A stretch of DNA of 64,000 nucleotides from Ancistrus triradiatus (taxonomy: Eukaryota > Chordata > Actinopteri > Siluriformes > Loricariidae). How positions within the stretch are numbered: position 1 is the stretch's first letter; each line of letters starts with the position of its first letter. The stretch is from the NCBI GenBank assembly GCA_025084515.1, contig JAJAGP010002022.1, positions 1-64,000 of the forward strand, written 5' to 3'. The notes under the pieces are model-generated. The model was not told the DNA's origin. It worked only from the letters and a program-made list of their open reading frames with translations, and did no database searches. The position numbers were made by a program, and so were the translations under genes. Of this stretch, positions 43,101-56,139 are shown in pieces.

Positions 43101-45090
43101 ATTGCATTTTTGAACACCAGGGGGCGATCAAACGTCACGCTCCCAAACTTGTTCATGCAAAGACGGAACTTGAGAGAGAGGATGTATAAAAGGCTGAGCT
43201 GAGCCCAGTTTAAGATCACGCCTCCATCTAATTGCAGGGGACTAGAGATTCTTGTTCTTACACTGTTATATGAGAAAGACCAGCGTCCTCTGGTCTTCAA
43301 AAAATGCAACCACCTTAGATAAACAGAACGCATCGTCCAACTCGTCACATTTTTCAACCAAACCTTACAGAATAAACCCCTTACTCTTACTTTTCACTGC
43401 GGAGCGTTTGTTGGGCAAACCCGTCCACACACTGGCTTCACTCTGATGGATCGACCCGATGATAATTTGAATGATGGCACCTGTTAAACCGTAACTCGAA
43501 ACTCAAAGCCCAAATGAAGTGTTATTTACAGCTGTGCCTGTTACGCTTATGCATGTTTAAAATTTCCACCCTGTGTTTCGGTGTCACGCTTGGTTAATTT
43601 AATGGGTCGCCTGGGACTCTGCTCCTCCAGAGCAGCTATGGTTCACGGGGAGGTAAGCACACCTCACGGAGGGGGACATGTAGGCCTCACAAAGCCAGAC
43701 TATCCTCATCCAACTCTCCACACCTTCCCATCAGCCAAGAGCTCCAGGGACCAATACCACATGGATCTTATATAAGCAGAGCTGAGAACTGACCTGGACT
43801 TGAACGAATCAGGAGCTTGGGCCAGATGCGTTTTGGGAGGCCCGCAATATTAGACTCACCTCCCAATAGGCCCACAGTACCAGTCTGACCTCCTTGGCAC
43901 CGATAAAGGGTCTGACCTCACGGTTTGTTCCAAAATGTACAACTTCTGCATAGGAACTAAAAAGTGCCCAACACGGATCGTAACCTAACGTGGTTCCTAC
44001 ATTCACGGAAATAAATGCAAAGGCAAAGGCACAAAGCACCTTTATTTCTAGAACACACTTAAAAGATGACGAGTGTTGGCCAAAGCAACAAGACCTGACA
44101 AAACACAAGGAGCTACTGATGGAACAAACTAACCTATTAAAGGGTTCAAATTTGAGAAAATATAGCTTTTTAAATTTTATTTTTAATTAAATCTATTATG
44201 GTTGATTCCTCCATGAAACAGAAACTAATTCCGTCGGAACAGGACCGCTCCTGTTGGCCTTTGCAGCGAGGTGATTCCAAAGAGTCGATTCTCCATCGAT
44301 AGATGATCTGACTCCACATAAAGCGATTCAGACACAGACAACTTAAACTATTAAAGTAGAGCCTCTGTGGTCTGGTAGTAATTTATCCTGGTAGCATTTT
44401 AACTTGGGCAAAGCAAAGGACAATCCAGACCATCCTTGCCAACGCTGATGCACGTTAAAAGCCCAGGGCTGGATGTACAAGCTGGCAACCATAACATTAA
44501 ACGATGGGTCCTGGTCTGGAAACAATCGGTGCAATTACAGGGACCACACACCGGCCTTCACACACCGACCCATTCACTTACTCACACCTAGGGGCCTTTA
44601 GACCAGTCCACCTACTACAGGGTACGGGAGGTACCTCGATGAACACGGATGCCATTCCGATACAACCATGACAGTTGGCACAGATTTCAGGGCACTGGTT
44701 ACGAAAAGTAGGAAGAGTTTCACGTTCCTTTGCTCGCAGACGTTTAATTACAAAAGCTGGCTTAAACGAAAACGCGGATTGATGTTCCTTTCTTAATTGG
44801 CAAGCCAAGATAATTACAGCGAGTGAACATTTATTGATTTAAGCTTTGTTAACATTCCAAACCGTCCAAACAGCTGAGTGCAGCATGCTTATGAGACGGG
44901 ATCGGGTATATTTCCATTGTTTTGCATAACGATGATATTACTTCGCTGAAAACTTCTTAATATGGAATAGAGAGTTCATTACTTTTAAATATTTACAATA
45001 TGACCAAAACATACATTAAACAGACCCAGTCTGTTCCAGAGTCAGTTATTGGACTTGTGATATCAGTAAAAATTCTCACGACAACCGTAC
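40151..45090. other. unassigned intergenic DNA
   Basis: Nearly 5 kb without a supportable gene. Noted: a TATAAAAGG at 43186 and a TATATAAG at 43768, both without a supported gene downstream; a one-mismatch CTCF-like string at 43114-43126; overlapping frames up to 106 codons with no domain. Confidence 0.5.
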
Positions 45091-45094
45091 AACG

Positions 45095-45440
45095 CCAAAC
45101 GAGAAAAAGTCGGGACAGTATGGAAAATGCAAATATAAAGCAGCATTTCTTACATTTACATGACTCACGATATTTCCTGTTTCAATTTGCCCATCTTTCA
45201 AGCACTCAGTCTTTTGTGGATCCTGCTTTTGTACCAAAACCTGTTGACATCACCTGTTTTAAATCACATTATTTATTTTTAAATTGCCCTGTTCTAACGT
45301 TTCTGGAATGTGTTGCAGGACTTAAATGCAGGAATGGAAGTTTATTTACAAATGAAATGAAGCTGACCAGAAAAACATGAAATGTTTCAAGTTCATACCG
45401 TCTGCAATGAAATAAAAATCAAAGTAAGGAACACTAAGTT
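45095..45440 (+). mobile_element. mariner/Tc1-type family, non-autonomous copy or 3' end
   Basis: CCAAACGAGAAAAAGTCGGG-ACAGTATGGAAAATGCAAAT opens it, then TTTCTGGAATGTGTTGCAGG, ACTTAAATGCAGGAATGGAA, CAAATGAAATGAAGCTGACC and CCGTCTGCAATGAAATAAAA. These agree with the outer parts of the copies at 1740/3600 and 34040. No transposase remains. The 126-codon + frame at 45000-45380 runs across it and has no domain. Confidence 0.7.
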
Positions 45441-45444
45441 TATC

Positions 45445-46235
45445 TTCTCTGATACTCACACTGGGACACTTTTAGAAACATCAGCTGACCTAACGCTTGG
45501 AATGAGACAAACACATGGAATCTTACCTGGCCCCCTGAAACGAAGGCCAGTTATTGCCCTTGGCACGTTTGGAGTATGACGAACCTCTGCAACACAAGTA
45601 CAGCGTGGCATGAGCAAACATCCTGTGATTTGTTGCATGCCCATTCCTTTCCATTAGGCACAGTAGGTATGTTGTGAGCCTGGCTTTCTGAGGAGCAACG
45701 TGTCAGTCCCTTAGTCAAAAATGTAACACACGGCTGCAACTCGGTGTTTTCGGGCCGACTGACGCGTTGTCGAGGTGCTAGAAAATGATTAATCTCTTTT
45801 GGGCGCGCTACAGCTTAGGGCATGCACATATTTGAGGTGAAGTGCGACTTTGCTCTAGAGCAAACAAATCCGATAGTCGGTCATTAATGAAAAAAGGCGG
45901 CGCGCTTCCGAACGACAACTCGTGTATCCCAGACGGAGTGGAGGCCAAAAACAGCTCAGAGCAAACGCCTTTCGGTTAAACTTCTGTTTATACATAAACC
46001 AAATACCTCGAGCGCTCAAACCAGCTGGGGCCAGTGGACTGAATTAAGGCAATTAGGGAGCGCAGTCTTAACAACACCTATTTTTATAACAGAACAGCCG
46101 CGTTCAATTGAGAGAGTAAAGGGTGAATGAGTAGAGACAGACACTCTAAAATGTTTAAGAGCCCTAAAACTACAATTTAAACAACTTACTCCAAAAAAAT
46201 TCAATAATGCAAATATCTAATCACGCAAGCACGAT
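45445..46235. other. unassigned DNA
   Basis: 45462-45495 (ACTCACACTGGGACACTTTT ... ACATCAGCTGACC) recurs at 47650-47685, so a short dispersed repeat is present. Nothing else recognised. Confidence 0.5.
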
Positions 46236-46239
46236 CGAA

Positions 46240-46575
46240 ACGAGCTTCTGAAGTTCAAACGGGGAAGAAAGGTGATTTGGGTGACTTTGAACGTGGCACG
46301 ATTGTTGGTGCTTTTCTTTCAGAAACAACTCATCTACTGGGATTTCTACACACAGCGCCACCTCTAGGGTTTACACAGAATGAAAATGCTACGTTGATGC
46401 CCAAGAGGTCTGAGCTGATAGAAAGCACTCGCTACACATTGAACCTTGAAGCAGATGGGCTACAGAAGCAGAAGACCACACTGGGTGAGACTGCTGTCAG
46501 CTAAGAACGGGCAACTGAGGCTCACCAAACTTGGATGATGGAAAAAAGACGGCGAGTGAATATCGCACTGTCACA
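46240..46575 (+). mobile_element. Tc1-like transposon remnant, N-terminal part
   Basis: The frame 46277-46504 opens MGDFERGTIVGAFLSETTHL then LGF, matching the HTH start D-F-E-R-G-x-V-V-G-A ... S-E-T-A-x-L-L-G-F of the family at 14575 and 22500. Later TTGAAGCAGATGGGCTACAG and CTGTCAGCTAAGAACGGGCA are in family order. Internal deletions leave about 330 bases; the catalytic domain is absent. The 75-codon frame is a transposon scrap, not a host gene. Confidence 0.8.
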
Positions 46576-46579
46576 CAAA

Positions 46580-47640
46580 GACAGTTCCTAATTCCATAAA
46601 CCCAAAAACGTATAGAAATAAGCAGTTTCCTGCCTCTGAAGTGCCAGTGTTTTCTGAGAATGCTTCTATACTACGACCGTGCCACACTATTTCCGAGCCT
46701 GGCATTGCTTGGTATGAAGTAATGCTTACATGGTTTGATTTTATAAGGAGAGTAGAGACTAGGATAAAACCCACCCAAATGGTGCCCTCATAAAGAGACC
46801 AGAACATGGCAGAACTTGGGCGTTAGGCCTGCTCTCATCCCGTGTCTCCCACAAGTCGGAGTTAGGAATCAGGGTAATGTCAGACTAGTCAGTCAGTCCA
46901 GCAGGTGGCTTGGACCGCCACTGGGTTTTTTCCACATTCGAATCGTTGCTGAAGCCCCGACACAGAGGAACACCAGGTCTGTGTATCCTGGATCCGAAAG
47001 CTTAACTAGACACATGGTTTCGCTTACGATGGGAAAAAAACTTGCTCGAGGTACTCAGAAGCGGCAACAGAACAGAACGTCTGGCCTCCCGTCTCCAGCT
47101 CGGCATTACAGCCCGAGTGGCGAGGCCTTCCTGAGGTCGCGTCGAATTAAGGAGCTCGGCTGTGAGGTGGCACAGGAGGAAGGCGTGGAATAAGGAAAAC
47201 CAACACGTCCTCCTGAAAAATTGGGGTATCCGCAAGTGACCGCAAGCGTGCCATCCAGCGAACGCCACACACGACCACAGCAAAGACTGTCACCATCGAT
47301 CGGCGTGACAATGAGCAGCAGGACTGAACAAAGAAAAAAGGATTCAGGATCACTGGAGATTTAAGTAATGGGAAACTGGAACGGCCCGCATGCACGTCCC
47401 AGAGCGGAGGGGGCAGAGGGGTCCAGGCTTCCATACGGTGGATGCAAAGAGTGCCGGTTTTACGTCCTACTGACCTTCTCCAGTAACAGATGCCCACTAG
47501 AGGTGGTGACAAAGAGAAACCCAATAGGTAGAGATCCAAGACCAAAACAAAGGCAAAAGTGTAATTTTTCCAAATCTTCTTCATCCATGGGCGGATCTTG
47601 TTAGACCTGGTTCGGGTTTTAAGACAGATGTCCTTCCTGC
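46580..47640. other. unassigned DNA
   Basis: A 189-codon minus frame at 47147-47716 is the longest non-repetitive frame in the window outside simple repeats. It has a Leu/Ser-rich middle and no domain I recognise, and + frames of 125 and 78 codons overlap it. No splice or regulatory support. 46898-46909 matches the 12-base CTCF core. Confidence 0.4.
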
Positions 47641-47644
47641 CCTG

Positions 47645-47790
47645 CTTGGGACTCACACTGGGACGCTTAAGAGACATCAGCTGACCCAATACATGATAGG
47701 GACATGGAGCGGTCAACGGGGAGAACCCACATGGGCAAGGGGGGGCAAGGGACTCGAACTGGGCATCCCACTAACCAGTACAAAGTGGGT
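47645..47790 (+). repeat. dispersed repeat fragment
   Basis: GACTCACACTGGGACGCTTA and ACATCAGCTGACCC are shared with 45462. ACGGGGAGAACCCACATGGG and GGACTCGAACTGGGCATCCC resemble the end of the fish repeat represented at 4745. Confidence 0.5.
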
Positions 47791-47799
47791 GCTGGACAT

Positions 47800-49200
47800 T
47801 ACCGCATTCATTTCTCCGGTTAGTGAGGCTCTATACCTGGCGCTCCTGCCTGCCAACAGAGGTACAACCTGTAGGCAAACCCATCATGGCGCATGGTGCC
47901 AGCCGTTTGAGTTCCCAGGGCAGAAACAATTCGAATGAGGCAAAACTATTACTGCTAAGTGGGCTCTTTAATGCCTTAACTGAGGGTGGTACGGTGACTA
48001 AAATAATAGGTTTATTATTATAAAATAATAGGTTTAACTATATTATTATAATCGGTCTAGAATAACACCGCCCCGGGCCACATTAGGGGCAGTGGAGAGG
48101 ATGTACATATGGCAGGTTGCTTGACCAAAGCCACGGGTACATGAGTAGTTAAACCTTTTTTTTTTTTTTTTTTTTTAAAGGAATCCCTCGGTACTAGCGC
48201 TATTACCGAGTATGAGGTCCGTCTCAACACCTAGCGAGTGGCCTGGCTGCCTACTTCGTATGTGGCACAAACAAGATAATGGCATTCTAGTCTTTGCCAT
48301 TTTATTGCTGTTTTGATCTTTCTTTAAGGCTACTTTTTGGAGGAAGAAAAATCAACTTTTTATAACACAAAGTTTTATGTTTAAATAGGTGTTGTTGGGG
48401 TTTTTTTTCCAGTAAGAACAGTTCAGAAACTGTACCTTTGTTATTCGTTAAATAAAACATTCAATATTTCTAGTCACACACTTTGCTGAACATCTTTATT
48501 CATACCTAATCTGCAGGGATGAAGTAGAAGCTCACCAAGATTGGATTTTGCTATACGCCTTCCAAAAAATACACCCAAAAATAATTCCAGAACGGAACGA
48601 TTGCCTCAGTGATCCAGACTCCACACAAACGATTCGCCATAAGCTGCCAAAAGCCTGTCAGAGAGCGTCTGAAGCATGGTGTTGGTACAAAATCTATACA
48701 GTCTGAGAAGTATATTTCTAACTTTCATCTAATTTCCCCAACTAGGCAAACATCATGAACACACAACATGATCAGAGACTTTTCAAAATTATGTAGAGTA
48801 GACTGTTCCGTAGATACCCATCTCTTTTATCCCTCAGAGTACTGTAACATCTCTCTCTTGATGAATGCTCCAGTGTATCTCTCCACAGAATTTCTAAAAT
48901 GGTAGCAATCCAAGAAGGAGGAATACATTGAGCCTACACCTTATTTGGTCCTTATTTCTGTAATGCACACTGTGTGGTGCTGAGAGCCCTGGTAAGTATT
49001 AAGGTCACAGTCTGGGAATCAAGCGGCAAGGCCATAGGCATGAATTAAATTCGAGAATGAAATGACTATTTTTGTACAATAATGGCTAATGGTGTACTAT
49101 AATGGCACAGATAAAGGATCGAGTCTGAACATTAGGGTTAGACTGTTGTCATGTCATTAATCGGTCTTAACCATCAGTAATAATAAATATTTTTTTCCAT
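47800..49200. other. unassigned, AT-rich in part
   Basis: AAAATAATAGGTTTA is repeated at 48000 and 48022. A T22 run is at 48153-48176. No gene-like frame. Confidence 0.5.
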
Positions 49201-49544
49201 TTCTCACTCACCTCCATGTCATCTGCTCTCCCTGTCCTCAGCATCCTCTTCCTCTCTCACTCTCAACTCTCTTCACTCTGAAAGTTCCAGAGCGAAAATC
49301 AAATGAATATTATTAGTAAACAGATATTTTCTTGCCATGATGTTCAGGAATTGAATACAGACCTTTTCTAATCTGACTGATTATTAGAAGTATTACTGTA
49401 TACTTCGATCACCAAGTACATAGCACTCAGCTCTCAACTTACCTTTTCTTTATTTCTAAGGAAAAACCAGGCGAATGTCCAGTCCATCCTCCCTCTTCCT
49501 CTCATAACGACTCACTGTGAATGAAAGCTGACTTTAATATAAAA

Positions 49545-52500
49545 AAAATAACAATAATAATCAAACGACTCGAACTTTAATCAAACAAATACTAATGATA
49601 CGCAGTAAATGAATATTTGTATTGAATATCAGTAAGTAAATATGCAGTAAATGAAGGCTATTCCCGTTATACATGCACCTCTACAGCGACTGACACTTTA
49701 ATTTGATTTATTAGTGGGTTCTTTTAATAAATATAACGTATAATCCCATGACTGGTGTGGGGCTAATTAACTTTCCGGGTAACCTAGCAGCGCTAGCTAA
49801 CGTTAACGACGGTTGAACGTTTAGCGCTCCTTCAAGTTTGTTTCAACTTTATACATTTACTGACACTTTTTAGCTAAATTTTATTAATTACGACATGCTA
49901 ACGTTACCTTTTCACGCAAGTCTGAGCTGTTACAAAGAGGTGGTACGGTTTTACAACAATAAGAGTCCCTTCAACAACTAATGGGTCCTAATACTATAGC
50001 TACGCAAAGCTAACGAGTGGAGTATGTTTATTTATATTTTTACATCAGTATATTTTGAGCATATCTAAATTTGTCCTCCAATATATGTTTGTGACCAATA
50101 TTTGCGGGGAAATGTATGTACACCTCCCACATCATGTTGATACCAGACTTTCCTTTCCTGATTGTTTCCACCGACCGGTTAATCATGTTAAATGGTTTTC
50201 ACAATTTCTCGTGACCGCTTTTGCAGGCAGAAAATTCACTGACAGATGATTTCATAGGGACCTGCAGCATTGTCTTAAACACGGACCTCCACAATCCAAG
50301 TGCTGATTCTATTAAACAAGAAAACAAAACGCACAACCAGTACCGAGATGATTGTGGCTATGGCTTTAACAGTCAACCACTGGCTATTGGAAATCCAGGT
50401 ATTGCGTGCGAGCTCCATGTTCATGATGAAGAACATCCAAATTAGGATTCAAATCAGTGATTAAACCTGCCTTGTGACATAGGGTAGATGTCATGCTGGA
50501 AATTTAGATCCAAGACTGAATGCACTATAGCCAACAATGGATAAGGCTGGTAATCAGATGTTTGGACACACTGTGCTGGTCAGACGTTCTCGGTGTGTAT
50601 CAGGGTCCTGTTAGGAGCCAGGAAAGCATTCCCCAGACCATCACACAGTTACCACCAGCCTGTCTGTTCACTCTTATGTTGCCCAGGCCAAATGTTGATC
50701 CTCACTTCAACATGACACAAAAGGAGCTTTGAGCTTTTTAATCCAACATGATTTTCCCCCTCTATACAGTAGTAAAAGAGGGGAAATAGAAGTTTGGGGA
50801 TCAATTACATCTTCTAAAAGGAATTAATTTAATAAACTTTATATAAAGGGAAGCCACTGGTAGTAAGATGAGCACATACTGATTTTTATATATTTAATGC
50901 TGGAACAAATTAATGTGCATAATCTCGCAGTTGTCCAATGTTCCTCTCTCAAGCCATGCCTCATTTCATCCCTCATTTTCTTGCCCCATCATCTCTGCCC
51001 TTGGCTGGACTATTCTGTCTTGTACTCTTTTTCCATCCTCCATTGCATCCTCTCTCTCCTCTTTGCCTCCTTTCCTCTCCACCTGACTTTGCAACCACAC
51101 CCTCTCATTGCAGAAGTTATAATGTGAAGCAAGCACCGACTTCATTTTCAGAAATACTGAACTCGGTGGCAAACGTGCGGAGCTAAGAGTACCAACAACG
51201 TCAAATCTGAACCACGCATTTGTGTTAAAAGGGGGAGAGGTGATGGGGTGGTAATTCCGAGGCCAAATCACCGGGTGCACTTATGAGGGGCTCTGTCTAC
51301 CCCATACAAGGCAGTTACACACCGAACGTGTTTTTTTTGTAAATTAATTTGAGATCATGTATAATGATGATATCCTCACACGAATGAGATTTTTGGACGC
51401 CGGAAAAGGCAAGAGTCCGGCCACGTGTGGACCTGAGCTACACTGTCCCCATATGAACCCGAAAACGAGTTTGTAACGCTTGTTTGAGGTGTGTTTGCTT
51501 CTGCAAGGTTGGCGTCTACAATCTAAAATGAAATTAACAAAAGAGAGAACGCGTGGTTGAGTCTGTCCCTGGGTACGTCCAATTCTTTAGACCAATTCAT
51601 GGTAGTCCCTAAAGAAAACCTCTACTGCTTTTAAACAAATGGTTGCAAGTACATGCAGTCCACTTGTGTCATTAATCCTTTTCTCGTTGTTGTTTTTTTT
51701 CCTTTCTCTACTTATTTCTTCACCACTGACAGAACTCCCAACAGAGGCTTTCCTTTACTGCACTAGCTGAACCGTTTCCACCTGCCACGGAAGGGGAAAG
51801 CATAACAATTAACAGATGGAAAAAAAGCTCTCAAATGGAGTCATAGAAGCAGCTGTCTTGGATCACTATAGGGACAATGTAGGCCGATGATTAAAGTTTC
51901 AGACGTGCTCCATCTGTACGCTCTGTATATGTCGAGAAGCTGTCACTTTATAGACTCACATCGGCAATCTGTCGGGCGCAGTACCGTCCTCAACCCTAAT
52001 TACAAAGACGTACATGTTCACAGCTTTAAATAATGTCGTAATGTTTCTAGTCCGAGAGTCGGTTCTTGTTCTAGCAGGATGACTTGTCATCTCTGAGCTC
52101 AGTCGATTGTGTTTGACAGCGTTTACCTCAACAAAGAAGGAATTATGGCGCTGTGTTAAGTAAACACTTTGCCTGGACGTGTAAACGTTTCAGGACTGTC
52201 GCATTGCGATGCGGTGTCGTTCACAAAATCGGTGACATTTCGGGACGACCGAGATGTAACCCAGATGCAACGCGGAACGCCGCCGAGGCCTCCGGAGGTC
52301 GTCGGTGACAAACACAGAAGTCTTTCTGTTGCTTGTCAGCGGTGACTGGTCCAAGGATGAACTCATTACAGCCAATGACAAAACAAATAGAACAAATACG
52401 ACAACAAATCTGTATTTTTTATTTATTGAAAACAAAGCACTCGCTCCAAACCCTTCTGGCAGTTTGGTGATGGATAGTAAGGCCTCCATTTAGCCTTAAG

Positions 52501-53955
52501 AAAAATGAAAGGCACATGACGGTTGGACTGGAATGCGCATTTTTCGGGCTCATAATACTGAGCAGATACTCTCTCCTTCATCGTAAAAATATTTTATTAT
52601 CTAGCTGGCGGTTTCCTGCATCAATTTCTTTAGTCATTCGCTGGAATCGGATTCATCACGGAAAACAAAACACTACTATAAAAACGACACAATGAATAGA
52701 GATAGCCGAGCGGACGTAAACAAGGTGATTAATTACGAATGATTTACGACATATCTCTCGCTTAGCAGTGAGAAAGTTGCGATCCCTGGGCTCGGTTTTT
52801 CCCCCTGTTTGTTCAAAATGCCGTTCCATTTCCATCTGTCTTCAGGCTCTAAGAGTTCTCATGTCATCTTACGACTTAAAAATGACACGAGATGTTTGTT
52901 TCCAGCAATGAAAAACAAGCCAACGAGCAAACGAGGATCTAGTTTATTGTTGCTGACACGAACAATCACATCGAAACGTGGTCTTTCCCATGTAGCGGTA
53001 ACGGAATTCGTCGGTTTGCGTCTTTAGCAACAGATCTTACAAGCGCTCCAGTACGTCTCTTAGGGCGTTCATTTGTTCTAATCAGCATCTATTCCCATTA
53101 AAACCTCAGAGACTTCACAAAGCTCGCTGTGAAAACACCCGAAATCAGTCCTAGGGTCGGCAATACCCTCGTGAGCGTGACTGAAATTTACAAAAATGGC
53201 CTCGGATCTGCACACGAGCCACAGAGTCCTACAAGAAGTGACATTTAAGCTTGCAGAAGGAGCGGAGAAATGGGTGCCACGTTCATTTGACACGCTTTAG
53301 ACAGCTGGCAAAACCGAGAAGTGGAGTTCGACCACACTTCAATCAAACTGCTGAAATCCTCGCACGTCCAGACAGTTGCGCAAAGTCTCGGAAACTTCGA
53401 CTGCTAGTTTACAAGCCGATAAAGACCACGTCGGGCCAAGCCAAGCAACCTCGAGATATGAGGAGAGACGAGGAAGTATTAAGGATCAACCCCGAGTGTG
53501 CAAACAACATGTTTTTAAAATGCAGTAAACACTAATGAATATTCATCTTGGTTTCTTTTTTTTTAGGTCTGGTTGGACTCCAAAAAGACTTATTGGACTT
53601 ATTAGGGCAGATGTTTGCACAGCTGCGGCCATCAGAGCTCCAGTTTGCCCCCCCTTTCTCAGCTTGAGCGCATAAGGAATGGGAATTGCTGGTATAAAAC
53701 AAATTAGATCATCCTCAGGATTTCACGAAATGGAGAAGCTTCTGTCTGCCGACATTTTCTCGTCCTTTAATCACACGAGGTAATGCCGAACTGATATTTT
53801 GACTGTAATTACAACAACTTTGGGGTGGGGGGTGTTTAAGAAAATAGCATGGCTTACTTTGCTTAATGATGGCCATGTAACAGCGAAGCGCGTTTCTCTT
53901 CCAGTTCAGTTTGTTCTGATGAATAACGTGCTGGATTTGCTCTCACGTTTAGGTT
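49545..53955. other. unassigned intergenic DNA
   Basis: AT-rich to 50.1 kb, then mixed. 50615-50660 (CATTCCCCAGACCATCACAC-AGTTACCACCAGCCTG) resembles the reverse strand of a Tc1 element but is short. 50940-51110 is pyrimidine-rich. Frames up to 104 codons have no domain. Confidence 0.45.
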
Positions 53956-53959
53956 TACC

Positions 53960-54480
53960 CCATTTCAGGCTTCCAACACATTCCAATGGAATGGAGGCAA
54001 TTTAGGGCTGATAATGAGGTCAAAATAACTAATGATGTGATTTCAAACAGGTGACTATAATCATAAGTTGGTACAAAAGTTGAGAGTAAAGATGGGCAAA
54101 GGATCTCCAGTTAAACAACAAATGTGTGAGGAAATTAAAATCAGAGGAAGATTGGAAGGGATTTGCATAGGGATCTCCGCTCCCTCAGACGGCACTGCAT
54201 CAAGAACCGTCATTCATCAGCAGCTGATAGAACCACGTGGACAAGGGATTCCTTTATCAAACCTTCATCAAGCTCTACAATACAGAGTTACATTCACAAA
54301 TGCCACTTAAAACGTTACTGTGCTAAAAGAAGCCTTATGTTATAACCATGTCCAGAAGCGGCGTCGACTTCTCTGGGCTCACCTGGGATGGACCATCACC
54401 CAGTGGAAATGGAGATTGTGCTCACACCAATCAGTATTCCAGATATTTTATGGAAAGACGAAAAGAAGTCCAAAAGCCAG
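53960..54480 (+). mobile_element. mariner/Tc1-type transposon remnant
   Basis: CCAACACATTCCAATGGAAT, GGCAATTTAGGGCTGATAAT, GATTTCAAACAGGTGACTAT, CACTGCATCAAGAACCGTCA, AGCTGATAGAACCACGTGGA, CAAGCTCTACAATACAGAGT and CTTATGTTATAACCATGTCC follow the order of the 26.4 and 34.0 kb copies. It stops at ATTTTATGGAAAGACGAAAA-GAAGTCCAAAAGCCAG, so the catalytic Asp/Glu half is missing. Short frames within are scraps. Confidence 0.8.
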
Positions 54481-54484
54481 GATT

Positions 54485-56135
54485 CCACAGTCGTGATGTT
54501 ATCAGAGGTTTGGGGGTTTGAACACTGGTTGGAACGTGAACATGTCCTGTAGAACGGGTAAAATATATGATGCTTTGCAGTAATAATTCTGTAAATAATG
54601 CAACCGGCCAAATTTCACATTCGTTCCTCGTTGTGGCAGAACATGAAATATTTAAGACACCTGTACGTCTGTGATTCCGGGTCACATAAACAGTCCTTGA
54701 AACATGGATTTTCGGAGAACAATTACACAGCATCAGAATTGCTTCCAGATGGAACCTGGAAAAAAGAGCTGTGACACTATCCTTGAGGCAAAACAACCTC
54801 AAAAAAAAAAAAAAAGACGAAGTTTAGGTCATCAGTAACCTCGACAGCCCTTAAGGTCGGTATCTGAACCAATCTGCGTTTCACTGAGCTGAGAAGAACC
54901 TGCTGCTGGCACGAGCCGAACGCAGACGTTTCGGAATGTCATGTCTCTTAAGAGAACCTGACCGAGAGCTGGGGTATCCAATTAGCAATTCCTCCCTCAT
55001 GTCTGAGGAATTGAGAGATTCCAGCACGAGAGAGAGAGAGATTGAGAGAGAGCACGGAGAGGCTCGCGGTGCTCGTGGTGTGACTGGGTTCACAGATGAT
55101 TTAGTCGGGCTGGTATGACGCACGGCCGCTCCATCATCGGACGCCATTTCGTCCGTGCCAGCACCTATCAATCTCCAGCATATTTACACGTCAGCACGTA
55201 TCCTTTGCCAGCGTCTTTTCCAATACATGCTGGAGGCACCAGGGACAAATGCCGGTATTCAAAACAAACGAGCGCCAGCTCAGGAATGCCCCAGATCGAC
55301 CAAGATTGTCCCGTGTTACAGAAATGCAACGGGAACAATTTAACAGGTTATTGTTAAAAAAAAAAAAAAAAAAAAAACTCATATGAAAGTCATAACACGG
55401 AAGGCTATCTTGGCCAAAAGTGTCTCTGCGGTGCATTCCATGCTGATTTACGTCTTGGGATTAGAGTAAACCCCTAAAAGATTCTTGCAGAATTCCAGTC
55501 ATGGACGGCGTTCTTGTGTAGCAGTCAAATCTAAAACTTATTCTTCGGATGAAAACATTTTCTGGACAGCACATGATGGATTAGCTCTCGTCCGTTATCT
55601 TACAACACAATTTCGATGTGATCCAGACAAAGTGCTTCGCTAATCGCCAAGGACGGACGGAAACTGCAAGAGGATTGGATAACATTTGGATTCGTAAAAC
55701 TTTGCAGCATTCGACTCGTCAAACCGCGACTACATCATGATGCCACAACCATTCCTTGTTCCATTATAGGTCCTAAAGCAATTAGCAACGATACATCGAT
55801 CAAATGATTGGCTTTTCCACCTCAGTGACCCTCCCAGTCCCTCTCCAAAGCCCGTTAAAACAGTCTTCGGGAACCATTTTCCATGCACTCAGGACTGATC
55901 TTATGTACGTCCTTATTAATGGGATCTTCTCCTCGCCTCATTGAGTTACAGCAAATCTTTAAATCCTGCTGACATCATCTCTGCTCGCGCAATAATGTCT
56001 GCCCCAGTCACGCCCATCCGAGTCGGGCCAGCGGGGACCACACACGTGCAGGAGGGTGCACGAAGCCAGAAAACAAATCAAACGTGGGTTTGTGTGCAGT
56101 AACACCACTCAAACTTTGGGTGACAAATTAAGCTG
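54485..56135. other. unassigned DNA
   Basis: Contains A-runs at about 54800 and 55354-55377 and a GA-rich stretch at 55028-55058. The frame 55115-55357 ends in GMPQIDQDCPVLQK, which resembles a string at 57960 (see findings). No gene called. Confidence 0.45.
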
Positions 56136-56139
56136 AACT

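Noticed and set aside
43114..43126. CTCF motif at 43.1 kb
   Set aside because: One mismatch at the first core position and no context; weaker than the sites at 14.7 and 59.35 kb.
43186..43194. TATA box TATAAAAGG as a promoter
   Set aside because: Only an isolated short motif; the downstream frame (64 codons) has no gene features.
46277..46504. 75-codon ORF as a host gene
   Set aside because: Its start matches the HTH domain of Tc1 transposase, and the rest follows the decayed transposon.
47147..47716. 189-codon minus-strand open frame
   Set aside because: No recognisable domain, overlapping + frames of similar quality, no exon signals, and part of it covers a dispersed repeat. Kept as unassigned.
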